NCBI RefSeq assembly: GCF_004168035.1
Contig: NZ_SDPU01000027.1
Location: forward strand, 49,220 to 113,219
Direction: 5' to 3'
Length of the DNA stretch: 64,000 nt
Source of the DNA: Nocardioides iriomotensis
GTDB lineage: Bacteria; Actinomycetota; Actinomycetes; Propionibacteriales; Nocardioidaceae
Part shown: positions 48,886 to 57,729 of the stretch, piece after piece
Layout of the letters: every line of letters begins with the position of its first letter
How positions within the stretch are numbered: position 1 is the stretch's first letter
Made by a program: the position numbers and the translations under genes
The notes under the pieces: model-generated
Databases searched by the model: none
The model's input: the letters and a program-made list of their open reading frames with translations, nothing else
Told to the model about the DNA's origin: nothing

Positions 48886-50709
48886 ATGACCCAGACCCTC
48901 GAGCCCCCCGCCGGCACCGCCCCCTCGGCCCCGCAGGCCCGCGTCGACGCGTGGTTCGCCGGCTTCGAGGCCGCGCTCGCCGCGCGCGACGTACCCGCGG
49001 CGGCGGCGATGTTCGCCACCGACAGCTACTGGCGCGACCTGATCGCGTTCACCTGGAACATCCGCACCGTGGAGGGGCGGGAGGGCGTCGCCGACCTGCT
49101 CACCGAGACGCTGGAAGGCACCGACCCCTCCGGCTTCCGTACGACAGAGCCTCCCGACGAGGCCGACGGCGTGACGACCGCGTGGTTCGAGTTCGAGACC
49201 GCGGTCGGCCGCGGCAAGGGGCTGCTGCGGCTGAAGGACGACGTCGCCTGGACCTTCCTCACCACTCTGTACGAGCTCAAGGGCCACGAGGAGCCCCGCG
49301 GCACCGCCCGCCCGATGGGCGCCGAGCACGGCGCGAACAAGCAGCGCGCGACCTGGCTCGAGCGGCGCCAGCAGGAGGCCGAGGACCTCGGCTCGACCAC
49401 CCAGCCCTACGCGCTCGTCGTCGGCGGCGGCCAGGGCGGCATCGCGCTGGGTGCCCGGCTCCGCCAGCTCGGCGTGCCTGCGCTGGTGATCGACAAGCAC
49501 GCCCGCCCCGGAGACCAGTGGCGCGGCCGCTACAAGTCGCTGTGCCTGCACGACCCGGTCTGGTACGACCACCTGCCGTACCTGAAGTTCCCCGACAACT
49601 GGCCGGTGTTCGCGCCGAAGGACAAGATCGGCGACTGGCTGGAGTCCTACACGAAGGTGATGGAGGTGCCCTACTGGGGCAGCACGGTCGCCCGCTCCGC
49701 GGCCTGGTCCGACGAGACCCAGGAGTGGACCGTCGAGGTCGAGCGCGACGGCAAGCCGCTCACGCTGCGGCCGAAGCAGCTCGTGCTCGCCACCGGCATG
49801 TCCGGCAAGCCGAACATCCCGTCCCTACCCGGCCAGGACGTGTTCCGGGGCGACCAGCACCACTCGTCGGCGCACCCCGGCCCGGACGCCTACGCCGGCA
49901 AGCGTGTCGTCGTCATCGGCAGCAACAACTCGTCGTTCGACATCTGCGGCGCGCTCTGGGAGCACGACGCCGACGTGACGATGGTGCAGCGGTCCTCGAC
50001 GCACATCGTCAAGAGCGACACCCTGATGGACATCGGGCTCGGCGACCTCTACTCCGAGCGCGCGGTCGCGGCCGGAGTCACCACGGAGAAGGCCGACCTG
50101 ATCTTCGCCTCGCTCCCCTACCGGATCATGCACGAGTTCCAGATCCCGCTGTACGACAGGATGCGTGAGCGCGACGCCGACTTCTACGACCGCCTGGAGA
50201 AGGCCGGCTTCGACCTCGACTGGGGCGACGACGGCTCCGGGCTGTTCATGAAGTACCTGCGCCGCGGTTCCGGCTACTACATCGACGTGGGCGCCGCCGA
50301 CCTCGTCGCGGACGGCCAGGTCAAGCTCGCGCACGGCCAGGTCGCCCGCCTCACCGAGGACGCCGTGGTCCTGGCGGACGGCACCGAGCTGCCGGCGGAC
50401 CTGGTCGTGTACGCCACCGGCTACGGGTCGATGAACGGCTGGGCCGCCGACCTGATCAGCCAGGAGGTCGCCGACAAGGTCGGGAAGGTGTGGGGCCTCG
50501 GCTCCGAGACCACCAAGGACCCCGGCCCGTGGGAGGGCGAGCAGCGCAACATGTGGAAGCCCACCCAGCAGGACGGACTCTGGTTCCACGGCGGGAACCT
50601 GCACCAGTCGCGGCACTACTCGCTCTACCTCGCGCTGCAGCTGAAGGCGCGGCTGGAGGGCATCGCGACCCCGGTGTACGGGCTGCAGGAGGTGCACCAC
50701 ACGTCCTGA
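48886..50709 (+). CDS. NAD(P)/FAD-dependent oxidoreductase with N-terminal NTF2-like (SnoaL) domain
   Basis: A 607-aa fusion. Residues 20-150 form a nuclear-transport-factor-2/SnoaL-like domain (AWFAGFEAALAARDVPAAAAMFATDSYWRDLIAFTW). The rest is a flavoprotein monooxygenase: FAD motif VVGGGQGGIALGARLRQLG (about residues 179-198), GDQWRGRYKSLCLHDPVWYDHLPY, and NADP motif VVVIGSNNSSFDICGAL (about residue 340). Similar fusions occur in actinobacteria that grow on ketones or aromatic compounds. AAGGAG precedes the ATG. Probably controlled by the divergent GAF regulator. Confidence 0.85.
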   Translation: MTQTLEPPAGTAPSAPQARVDAWFAGFEAALAARDVPAAAAMFATDSYWRDLIAFTWNIRTVEGREGVADLLTETLEGTDPSGFRTTEPPDEADGVTTAWFEFETAVGRGKGLLRLKDDVAWTFLTTLYELKGHEEPRGTARPMGAEHGANKQRATWLERRQQEAEDLGSTTQPYALVVGGGQGGIALGARLRQLGVPALVIDKHARPGDQWRGRYKSLCLHDPVWYDHLPYLKFPDNWPVFAPKDKIGDWLESYTKVMEVPYWGSTVARSAAWSDETQEWTVEVERDGKPLTLRPKQLVLATGMSGKPNIPSLPGQDVFRGDQHHSSAHPGPDAYAGKRVVVIGSNNSSFDICGALWEHDADVTMVQRSSTHIVKSDTLMDIGLGDLYSERAVAAGVTTEKADLIFASLPYRIMHEFQIPLYDRMRERDADFYDRLEKAGFDLDWGDDGSGLFMKYLRRGSGYYIDVGAADLVADGQVKLAHGQVARLTEDAVVLADGTELPADLVVYATGYGSMNGWAADLISQEVADKVGKVWGLGSETTKDPGPWEGEQRNMWKPTQQDGLWFHGGNLHQSRHYSLYLALQLKARLEGIATPVYGLQEVHHTS

Positions 50710-50753
50710 CCGCCGGCCACGCGATGACGTGGTGACGCGACGGAGCCCGCCGG

Positions 50754-51749
50754 CTACTTCTCCTCGGCCGGCTCCTGGGCGGGCTCCTCGGCCGGCGTCT
50801 CGGGCTCGGCGGCGGCCTCCGCGACGGACTCGTCGGCCGTCTCGGTGGCCTGCTGGACCTCGGGCTCGTCCATGAACGCCACCGGTGCGGAGCCGGTCAG
50901 CGTCACGAGCATCTGCCGCACGTTGGCGAGCTGGGCGTTGATGCTGTCGCGGCGCTGCGTCGCGGCGGCGAGCTCCCGGTCGGAGTCAGCGCGCACCCGG
51001 GCGGCCGCGGTCTTGGCCTCGGTGACGATCGCGGCGGCCTTCTGCTCGGCCTCCTCGACCAGCCGGGCGGCGCGGCGGGACGACTCGGCGAGCTCGTCGT
51101 CGGCTTCGGCGCGCTGGCGCTCGATGAGTGCCCCGAGGTCGGTGTGCCGTTGCTGGGCGGCGTCCATCTGCAGCGTGAACTCCGCCTCGGCGGCCTGCTT
51201 GCGGCCGGCCAGCGTGGTCTCGAAGTCGGCGGCGGCCTTGGCGGCGCGGGCGCGCTGCTCCTCGTAGACCGCCTCCGCCTCCTGCAGCCGCGCGGCGGCG
51301 TTGCGGTCGGCGGCGTCGGTGACCTCGTCGGCGGTGCGCTGGGCATCGCCGAGGATCCGGGAGGCGTCGGTGTCGGCGTCGCGGCGGCGGCCCTCGGAGT
51401 ACTTGTCGGCCTCGGCACGGATCCGGCCGGAGTCCTCGGCGGCCCTGCCGCGCAGCGCCTCGACCTCCTCCTGGGCGCCGGCCCGCAGGCTCGCGGCCTC
51501 CTCGTCGGCGAGGGCGAGGATCTCCCCGACCCGCTTGCCGAGGTGCTCGAAGGTGGGGACCGGCGGCGGGCCTGCGTCGAGGGGCGCGCTGTCGCGCTCG
51601 GACTCGAGCTTGCCGACCATCTCGGTCAGCTCCTCCACCCGCCGGTCGGCGGCCGCGGCCCGGTCGGTGAGCTCCCTGATGCGCTGGTCGACCTGCTGGG
51701 GCTCGTAGCCGCGCAGCACCGACCGGAACTGCTCGTCGGGCTCGTTCAT
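50754..51749 (-). CDS. DivIVA-like coiled-coil protein
   Basis: A 331-aa acidic coiled coil. The first 40 residues (DEQFRSVLRGYEPQQVDQRIRELTDRAAAADRRVEELTEMV) match the DivIVA-type head that recognises curved membranes, followed by a long heptad-repeat region rich in Ala, Glu and Arg (residues 80-280). The C-terminus is Glu/Pro/Ala-rich. The ATG overlaps the stop of the longer coiled-coil gene by ATGA. Together they may form a polar or septal scaffold; direct role unknown. Confidence 0.75.
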   Translation of the reverse strand: MNEPDEQFRSVLRGYEPQQVDQRIRELTDRAAAADRRVEELTEMVGKLESERDSAPLDAGPPPVPTFEHLGKRVGEILALADEEAASLRAGAQEEVEALRGRAAEDSGRIRAEADKYSEGRRRDADTDASRILGDAQRTADEVTDAADRNAAARLQEAEAVYEEQRARAAKAAADFETTLAGRKQAAEAEFTLQMDAAQQRHTDLGALIERQRAEADDELAESSRRAARLVEEAEQKAAAIVTEAKTAAARVRADSDRELAAATQRRDSINAQLANVRQMLVTLTGSAPVAFMDEPEVQQATETADESVAEAAAEPETPAEEPAQEPAEEK

Positions 51750-53245
51750 GAGGCGCCATCCTGTTCGTCGTCGTGCTCGGGGGTGCGGTCGTCACGGGAC
51801 TGGTCGTCCGTGGTCGTGTCGGTGGGGACGGCGAGCGCCTGGATCACACCCGACAGCTGTCCCAGCTCCCCCGTGATGGCGTCGCGGCGGCGAGCCAGCA
51901 CGGCCACCTCCTCGCGCGCCTCCTCCAGCATCCGGCGCGCCTGCGCGCGGAGGGTGTCGGCCTCGGTCCGCGCGTCGGCGAGGTGGCGGGCGGCCTCCTC
52001 GCGGCTGCTGCGCAGCTCGTCCTGGGCGGTGCCCTGCGCACGGACCACCTCGCCGGCGACCTGCTCACGCAGGACCCGGGCCTGCGACTCGGCGGACTCC
52101 AGCCGTCGCTCGGCCCGCGAGTGCATGTGCTGCGCCTTGGCGTCGGCGTCGGCGAGCACGCGCTCGGCGTCGGCCTGGGCGGCGGCGCGGGTGCGGGCCG
52201 CCTGCGCGTCGGCGTCGGCGCTCACCTGTGCGGCCGCGTCGGCGAGCTCCTGGGCGTCGGCCTCGTGGACCGCGCGCTGCTCGTCGAGCCGGCTGCGGAC
52301 CCGGCCGCTCACCGCGACCAGCCGGCGGCGCGACCGGTTGAGCAGGGCGGCGGCCTCGCCGTGCCCACGCAGCCGGGTGCGCTCGGCCTCGGCGTCGGCG
52401 GTGGCCAGCAGCGACGCCACCGTCGCCTGGGTCCACCGGGTCTGCTCCTCGGACTCGCGCAGCGCCCGGTCGGCCGCGTCGCGGGCCTCGGAGAGGGTGC
52501 GGTCGGCGCGGGCCTGCGCGTCGGCCAGCGCGGTCGCGGCCTCGGTGCGCGCGGCCTCGGCGTCGGCATCGGCCGCGGCGCGGGTCGCGTCAGCGGCCTG
52601 ATCGGCCTCCTGGCGGGTGGCGTCGGCCGCGGCCTGCGCGGCCGCCGTGATCCCGTCGGCCTCGGCCTGGGCCTCGGTCGTGCGGCGCTCGACCAGGTCG
52701 GACGTCTCGAGGTCGAGCCGCTCCGCCTCGGCGCGGGCGGTCGTGACCAGCCGCTCGGCCTCGGCGCGTGCGTCGGCGAGCAGCGTCTCGGCCTGGCCGC
52801 GGGCGGTGGCCAGCTCGCGGCCGGCCTGCTCGACGCGGTCGCGGGTGGTGGCCTCGGCGGCCGCGAGGATCTGGTCACGCTGGCTCTCGGCGGCGCGGAG
52901 CAGCAGGGTGGCCTGCTCGCCGGCGTCGCTGACGAGCTGCTGGGCCTCGTCGGAGGCGGAGGCGAGCTCCTCCTCGACGCGCTTGCGGTCGGTCAGCGCG
53001 GTCGCGTGGTAGCCGTCGGCCTCGTCGTGCAGCCGCTGCGCCTCCGCACGCAGTGCGCGGGCCTCCTCGACCTCGCGCTCGGCGTCGGCGCGCAGCTCCT
53101 CGGCCACCAGCTCGGCGTGTCGGAGCAGCACCGCGGCGTGCCGGTCGGCAGACTCGGCGGGAGCCTGGTGTGCGGGGCCGGCCGAGGGGTCGTCCTCCAC
53201 CGCGAGCGCGCCCGGGGGCACGGCGTCGGGGCGAGGTCGGTCCAT
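51746..53245 (-). CDS. Long coiled-coil protein (Scy/FilP-like)
   Basis: A 499-aa, almost wholly coiled-coil protein made of imperfect 11- to 15-residue Ala/Asp/Glu/Arg repeats, such as AEAERLVTTARAEAERLD. A short N-terminal Pro-rich head precedes about 430 residues of helix. It resembles the Scy/FilP scaffold proteins that organise polar growth in actinobacteria, but identification by composition is uncertain. It overlaps the DivIVA-like gene by 4 nt and lies upstream of it in one operon. Confidence 0.7.
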   Translation of the reverse strand: MDRPRPDAVPPGALAVEDDPSAGPAHQAPAESADRHAAVLLRHAELVAEELRADAEREVEEARALRAEAQRLHDEADGYHATALTDRKRVEEELASASDEAQQLVSDAGEQATLLLRAAESQRDQILAAAEATTRDRVEQAGRELATARGQAETLLADARAEAERLVTTARAEAERLDLETSDLVERRTTEAQAEADGITAAAQAAADATRQEADQAADATRAAADADAEAARTEAATALADAQARADRTLSEARDAADRALRESEEQTRWTQATVASLLATADAEAERTRLRGHGEAAALLNRSRRRLVAVSGRVRSRLDEQRAVHEADAQELADAAAQVSADADAQAARTRAAAQADAERVLADADAKAQHMHSRAERRLESAESQARVLREQVAGEVVRAQGTAQDELRSSREEAARHLADARTEADTLRAQARRMLEEAREEVAVLARRRDAITGELGQLSGVIQALAVPTDTTTDDQSRDDRTPEHDDEQDGAS

Positions 53246-53357
53246 GGGCGAATCTTCCCAGATGCTCGGTCGGGCGCGGAACGCCCCATCCTCCCGCGCC
53301 GCGGCCCGGACCGCCAGAGCGCGACGGCACGGGAACCGTTCTGACAGCATCGGTCCC

Positions 53358-54176
53358 ATGGAGAAGCTGCGACCGGTCAGGACCTGGCTGTCGGACATGG
53401 ACGGCGTGCTCGTCCACGAGGAGGAGGCGATCCCCGGCGCCGCCGAGTTCGTGCGCCGGCTGCGCGAGCGCGGGCGGCCGTTCCTGCTGCTCACGAACAA
53501 CTCGATCTTCACCGCGCGCGACCTCCAGGCCCGGCTCTCCCGCTCCGGTATCGACGTACCGGAGGAGTCGATCTGGACCAGCGCGCTCGCGACCGCGCAG
53601 TTCCTGGACAAGCAGCGTCCGGGCGGTACGGCGTACGTCATCGGCGAGGCGGGGCTGACCACGGCGATGCACTCCATCGGCTACGTGCTCACCGACCGCG
53701 ACCCGGAGTACGTCGTCCTCGGCGAGACCCGCACCTACTCGTTCGAGGCGATCACCACCGCGATCCGGCTGATCGAGGCCGGCGCGCGGTTCATCGCCAC
53801 CAACCCCGACCCGACCGGCCCCTCGCAGCAGGGCTCGATCCCCGCGACCGGCTCGGTGGCGGCGCTGATCACCCGGGCGACCGGCGTGGAGCCGTACTTC
53901 GTGGGCAAGCCCAACCCGCTGATGATGCGGTCGGCGCTGAACCGGATCGACGCGCACTCCGAGACGACCGTCATGGTCGGTGACCGGATGGACACCGACA
54001 TGGTGTCCGGGCTCGAGGCCGGGCTGCGCACGATCCTGGTGCTCACCGGCTCGACCCGGCCCGACCAGGTCGAGCGGTTCCCCTACCGCCCGACCCACGT
54101 GCGCGACTCGGTCGCCGACCTGGTCGAGCTCGTCGACGCGTGGGACGACGTCGACGAGTCCGTGATGGACCTCTGA
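53358..54176 (+). CDS. HAD-IIA family hydrolase (NagD-like phosphatase)
   Basis: A 272-aa phosphatase. HAD motif I is WLSDMDGVLVHEEEAIPGA (residues 10-28) with the nucleophile Asp and acid-base Asp, motif II is LLLTNNSIF, motif III Lys is in GKPNPLMM, and motif IV is VMVGDRMDTDMVSG. The C2-type cap between motifs II and III fits NagD/PGP. Probably hydrolyses sugar phosphates or nucleotide monophosphates. It is divergent from the coiled-coil pair, and followed by a convergent gene 6 bp away. Confidence 0.9.
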   Translation: MEKLRPVRTWLSDMDGVLVHEEEAIPGAAEFVRRLRERGRPFLLLTNNSIFTARDLQARLSRSGIDVPEESIWTSALATAQFLDKQRPGGTAYVIGEAGLTTAMHSIGYVLTDRDPEYVVLGETRTYSFEAITTAIRLIEAGARFIATNPDPTGPSQQGSIPATGSVAALITRATGVEPYFVGKPNPLMMRSALNRIDAHSETTVMVGDRMDTDMVSGLEAGLRTILVLTGSTRPDQVERFPYRPTHVRDSVADLVELVDAWDDVDESVMDL

Positions 54177-54182
54177 CGCCGG

Positions 54183-55142
54183 CTACGGAACCGGCTGCAG
54201 GCCGCTGGCGCGCTCGCAGTCGCCGGCGGCGCAGCGGACGAGCGCCTGCCTCGTCGAGCCCTGCACGGTCAGGACGACGCTGCGCGGCCCCTCCCACGCG
54301 CTGTGGCCGAAGCCGGTCGGCGCGGAGTACGACGCGAGCAGCGTGCCGGTGCCGGTCCTGACCCAGAGGTAGCCGATCGGGCCGTCGAGGGAGATGGTGC
54401 GGGCGAGCACGCGTCGGCCGTCGGGCGACACCGCGCCCACCGCCTGCTCGCACGAGCGCCACAGGACCTCCTCCGGCGACGAGAGCGGGCGCAGGACGCT
54501 GCAGCCGCCCTGGGTGACGTCGCGGGTGTACGTGCCGATGCGGTCGGCGCGGATGTCGGCGAAGTACGCCTGCCGGTCGACGACGCGCTGCGTCGTACCC
54601 GCGTCGACGTCCCAGGTCAGTGTCCGGGCCGGCGAGGTGACGCCGAGCACGGCCCGGCCGCCGTCGGCGTCGAGGACGCGGACGTAGCCACGCAGCTCCT
54701 GACGCCCGGTGCGCTCGCCGGTCACCGGGTCGAGCACGCGGACGACGGTGCGGGGACGCTCGCCGACGAGCGCCTCGAACAGGTGCTCACCGTCGCGGGA
54801 CAGCGTGAGCTCGCCGCGGAAGCGCTCACGGACGATCGTGCGCTCGCCGTCCGGTGAGATGCGCTCGACGCGTCCGCGATCCCCGCCCGGGTACACGATG
54901 GCGACGTAGTCGCCCCGCGCCGTGCCGAGGAGCTGCACCTCGGCGGCGTCGACCTTCACCCGGGTGTCGCCGTCGAGGATCGTCGTACCGATGACGAACG
55001 GGACGGCAGGGTTCGCGCCGCGTGGCAGGGCGGCCGGGCGCAGCTCCCGCTCCGCGGGAGCGGCCGAGGCGGCCGGGACGACGGCGGCCAGCAGGGCGGC
55101 GAGGGCAGTGCTGGCGAGCAGGCGAAGGTTCCGAGATCTCAT
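54183..55142 (-). CDS. Secreted beta-propeller-like protein
   Basis: A 319-aa exported protein with Sec signal (cleavage likely after ASA, about residue 28). The mature part has repeated beta-strand patterns of WD/TolB style: GDYVAIVYPGGDRGRVERISPDGERTIV, LSRDGEHLFEALVGER, VRVLDPVTGERTG, SPDGRRVLARTI. Two cysteine pairs occur near the C-terminal half (GGCSVLRPL, RSCEQAV, VRCAAGDCERA). No enzymatic motif seen. Likely an extracellular binding or scaffolding protein; family not named with confidence. Confidence 0.65.
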   Translation of the reverse strand: MRSRNLRLLASTALAALLAAVVPAASAAPAERELRPAALPRGANPAVPFVIGTTILDGDTRVKVDAAEVQLLGTARGDYVAIVYPGGDRGRVERISPDGERTIVRERFRGELTLSRDGEHLFEALVGERPRTVVRVLDPVTGERTGRQELRGYVRVLDADGGRAVLGVTSPARTLTWDVDAGTTQRVVDRQAYFADIRADRIGTYTRDVTQGGCSVLRPLSSPEEVLWRSCEQAVGAVSPDGRRVLARTISLDGPIGYLWVRTGTGTLLASYSAPTGFGHSAWEGPRSVVLTVQGSTRQALVRCAAGDCERASGLQPVP

Positions 55143-55183
55143 GTCTGTCTGGACGCTCGGCCGCCCCGAAAGGTTGCCCGCGG

Positions 55184-56665
55184 TCAGGACCGTGCGGCGC
55201 CGTACCCGAGGAGCGCGGCGAGCCCGAGCGCGCTGCGCGGGGCGTAGGGCGCGCGCCACAGGCCGCCGTGCGCGGCGGCATACGCCTCGTCCTCCCAGGG
55301 GTGGTCGTGCCGCGGCCCGCCGTCCGTGTGCAGGTCGTGCACGAGCAGCGCGGCCATCAGCACGTTGGAGGTCGCGGGCTCGAACACCTCGACGCCGAAC
55401 CGGTGCGCCCCGGCGTACGCCGCCGCGAGCGCGCGGTTCTTCACGACGGACCGGGTGCGCGTCGGGGGCGCGACGTTCATCGACACCAGCGTCCCGTCGG
55501 CGCGGGCGGCGACCGCCCGCCAGCGCTGCAGCCGCTTGGCGAGCGCGTAGTTGGGGCCCTGCTGCGGGACCAGGCTGTCGTTGACGCCGGGGTCGGCGCC
55601 CGGGGCGTACGACCGGCGCAGCAGCCGCCCCGCGCTCACCGCCCGCAGCGGCCGGCCGAGCACCTTGGCCGCGCGCGACCGTGACTCGTAGCCGCCGACG
55701 GACTGCCGCACGGCGTCGGCCGGTACGGCGAACACGTCCGTCGGCGTCGCGAGGAACGCCAGCGCCGTGCCGGGCCGCTGCTCGACGAGCTCGCCGCTGA
55801 GCGCGTCGACGGCCATGCTGACCCGGACGTTGGTGGCGCCGTCGGCATAGACGTAGTTGCCAATCACGAGCCGCTCCCCCGCTACCTGTGCGAGCCATTG
55901 GGCGGTGGCCGGAACCTCGGCGAGCAGGTCGGCGCCCGCGTGGGCGGGGTGGGCGTCGGCGCCGCCGTCGCGCGTGGGCAGCACGAGCGTGCCGGCCGAG
56001 ACCCGGGCGGTGTCGAGCACGCGCTGCCAAACCGGCTCGCGCGGCAGGTCGACGGCGGCGACGCGGGCGCCCCAGCGCAGCAGCGCGGTCAGCGGCCCCA
56101 TCTCGGCGCCCGCACCCAGCACGGCGACGGTGTGACCGTCGAGGCGCAGCCAGTCGGGGTTCTTCATCACGGTCCGGACGGCCTCACCGACGCTCGGCTC
56201 CACGACGCCCGCGGCGACCCAGGCGTCGAGGCGTCGCTCCAGGTCGTCCCCCGCCAGCCGCTCACCGTGGAACGGCAGCGTCAGCTCGCGCTCCGGGTCG
56301 GCGTGGCCCGCGACCTCGGCGGTGCCGAACGTCGTGTCCGGCTCCGTCCCGGCCCAGCCGGCCAGCGGCACGTCCTCACCGCCCGCCCGCACGACCATCC
56401 GCTCGTGCAGGCCGGCCAGCCCGTCCCGCGCGATGCCGACCGCGTCGTCGCGGTCGTCGAGCCCGGCCTCGACGAGCCGCCGGAAGTGCACGAGGTACCC
56501 CGTGCGCCAGTTGGTCTCCTGCTCCGCCGCCCGCGCCCCGGCCGGGTCGACCCCGCGCAGCGCGTCGGCGACGACGGCGCGTCCCACGGCCGCCGTACTC
56601 CGGCGTCCGTCGGCCCCGCGCGGGAACACGACTCCGTGCTGCTCATCCGTCACCCGGCCCATCAT
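55184..56665 (-). CDS. Large Rossmann-like protein of unknown function
   Basis: A 493-aa cytoplasmic protein. A nucleotide-binding-like segment reads HTVAVLGAGAEMGPLTALLRWGARVAAVDLPR (about residues 180-210), a beta-alpha-beta with the spacing GxGxxxG; the flanking regions do not fit a dehydrogenase I know. SVVKNRALAAAYAGAHRFGVEVFEPATSNVLMAALLVHDLHTD looks conserved near the C-terminus. Unknown function; it might bind NAD(P) or SAM. The start region touches the left copy of the 79-bp repeat; the GTG at 56656 is an alternative start. Confidence 0.6.
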   Translation of the reverse strand: MMGRVTDEQHGVVFPRGADGRRSTAAVGRAVVADALRGVDPAGARAAEQETNWRTGYLVHFRRLVEAGLDDRDDAVGIARDGLAGLHERMVVRAGGEDVPLAGWAGTEPDTTFGTAEVAGHADPERELTLPFHGERLAGDDLERRLDAWVAAGVVEPSVGEAVRTVMKNPDWLRLDGHTVAVLGAGAEMGPLTALLRWGARVAAVDLPREPVWQRVLDTARVSAGTLVLPTRDGGADAHPAHAGADLLAEVPATAQWLAQVAGERLVIGNYVYADGATNVRVSMAVDALSGELVEQRPGTALAFLATPTDVFAVPADAVRQSVGGYESRSRAAKVLGRPLRAVSAGRLLRRSYAPGADPGVNDSLVPQQGPNYALAKRLQRWRAVAARADGTLVSMNVAPPTRTRSVVKNRALAAAYAGAHRFGVEVFEPATSNVLMAALLVHDLHTDGGPRHDHPWEDEAYAAAHGGLWRAPYAPRSALGLAALLGYGAARS

Positions 56666-56673
56666 GCCGGGCG

Positions 56674-56752
56674 CCCGAACAGCTGTAACGCGGGGTTATG
56701 GACGCTCAACAAGCGGAATTCCGCGTGGGAGGCGTCCACATCGCTTGGGAAG
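56674..56752 (+). repeat. 79-bp palindromic repeat, left copy
   Basis: Inverted copy of 57651-57729, 73 of 79 positions identical and 50 bp (56680-56729) exactly identical. Inside is a 12-bp palindrome GCGGAATTCCGC and outer arms GGACGC/GCGTCC, giving a nested hairpin of about 40 bp. It lies just before the unknown gene's start and the metzincin promoter. Confidence 0.85.
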
Positions 56753-56781
56753 TCGGTCGTACGGCGCCCGGCCCGATCCCG

Positions 56782-56787
56782 CATACT
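56782..56787 (+). promoter_or_regulatory. -10 element of the metzincin gene
   Basis: CATACT, 6 nt before the GTG at 56794; leaderless pattern. It fixes the start downstream of the 79-bp repeat. Confidence 0.45.
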
Positions 56788-56793
56788 TCCCCG

Positions 56794-57624
56794 GTGCACA
56801 CGGGGGATGCCGAGGAGCAGGAGCTCTTCGAACGGCTGGAGCGCGAGTTCGCCGACGTCAAGGTGCCGCGCGCGGTCAGGAGGCGTCGACCGCGCCCACC
56901 GCGGCGGCCGCGCGAGGGGATGCCGAGGACCAAGCGGCTCGTCGCGTGGGTGCTGGTGCTCGGTCTGGGTGCCTGGAGCTTCTCCCACACGCCGACGGGT
57001 CGCAGCCTCGTCGCCGCCGTCGGGTGGGGCCGCACGGCCGTGGCCGGTGACGGCTACACGTTCACCGCCGAGACCCCGGGCGGACCGGTGCGCTGGAGCT
57101 CGTGCCGGACGATCGAGGTCGTCGTCAACGACGCGCTCCGACCGGTCGGCGCGGCCGACGTGGTCGGCGACGGCATTGCGGAGGTCGCGGCCGCCAGCGG
57201 GCTCACGATCGAGGTGGTCGGCGCGACCGACGAGCAGCCGTCGGACCGGCGGGCGGTCGAGCAGTCCCGGTACGGCGTGTCGTGGGCGCCGGTGCTCGTC
57301 GCGTGGACCACGCCCGAGGCCGACCCCGGCCTGGCGGGTGACACGGTCGGCCTGGGCGGCGGGATCTCGGTGGCGCTGGACGGCGTGACCCGGTACGTCT
57401 CGGGGCAGGTCACGCTCGACACGCCGCAGCTCGAGGAGATGCTGGCGCTGCCCGACGGCGAGGCGCTGGTCCGTGCCGTCGTCGTGCACGAGATGGCGCA
57501 CGTGCTCGGGCTCGGGCACGTCGACGACCCCGCCGCGCTGATGGCCGAGACCGGCGGTGCGACGTCCCTCGGCGAGGGCGACCGGGAGGGGCTGCGGGTC
57601 GCCGGCGACGGGCCGTGCCTCTGA
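56794..57624 (+). CDS. Membrane-anchored metzincin-type zinc protease
   Basis: A 276-aa protease. After a basic cytoplasmic tail (RRRRPRPPRRPRE), a membrane segment at about residues 50-65 (LVAWVLVLGLGAWSF) exports the catalytic domain. The zinc site VVHEMAHVLGLGHVDDPAALM (about residues 230-250) matches HExxHxxGLGH of matrixins, followed by a Met-turn-like stretch. The GTG at 56794 is preferred because a longer reading would begin inside the repeat. The gene is bracketed by the two inverted 79-bp repeats, so it may have entered with them. Confidence 0.8.
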   Translation: MHTGDAEEQELFERLEREFADVKVPRAVRRRRPRPPRRPREGMPRTKRLVAWVLVLGLGAWSFSHTPTGRSLVAAVGWGRTAVAGDGYTFTAETPGGPVRWSSCRTIEVVVNDALRPVGAADVVGDGIAEVAAASGLTIEVVGATDEQPSDRRAVEQSRYGVSWAPVLVAWTTPEADPGLAGDTVGLGGGISVALDGVTRYVSGQVTLDTPQLEEMLALPDGEALVRAVVVHEMAHVLGLGHVDDPAALMAETGGATSLGEGDREGLRVAGDGPCL

Positions 57625-57650
57625 GTCGCCGTACCCCCGACCTCCGCGCG

Positions 57651-57729
57651 CTCCCCACGCCATGTGGACGCTCCCCACGCGGAATTCCGCTTGTTGAGCG
57701 TCCATAACCCCGCGTTACAGCTGGTCGGG
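57651..57729 (-). repeat. 79-bp palindromic repeat, right copy (inverted)
   Basis: Reverse complement of the left copy at 56674-56752. It contains the stop codon (57715-57717) of the sucrase/ferredoxin-like gene. An extra GCGTGGGGAGC direct repeat lies within it on the minus strand. Confidence 0.85.

Noticed and set aside
47590..49572. Extended minus-strand frame joining the GAF regulator to sequence inside the oxidoreductase gene
   Set aside because: The extension is antisense to the NTF2-FAD gene and lacks family similarity; the GTG at 48807 has a ribosome binding site.
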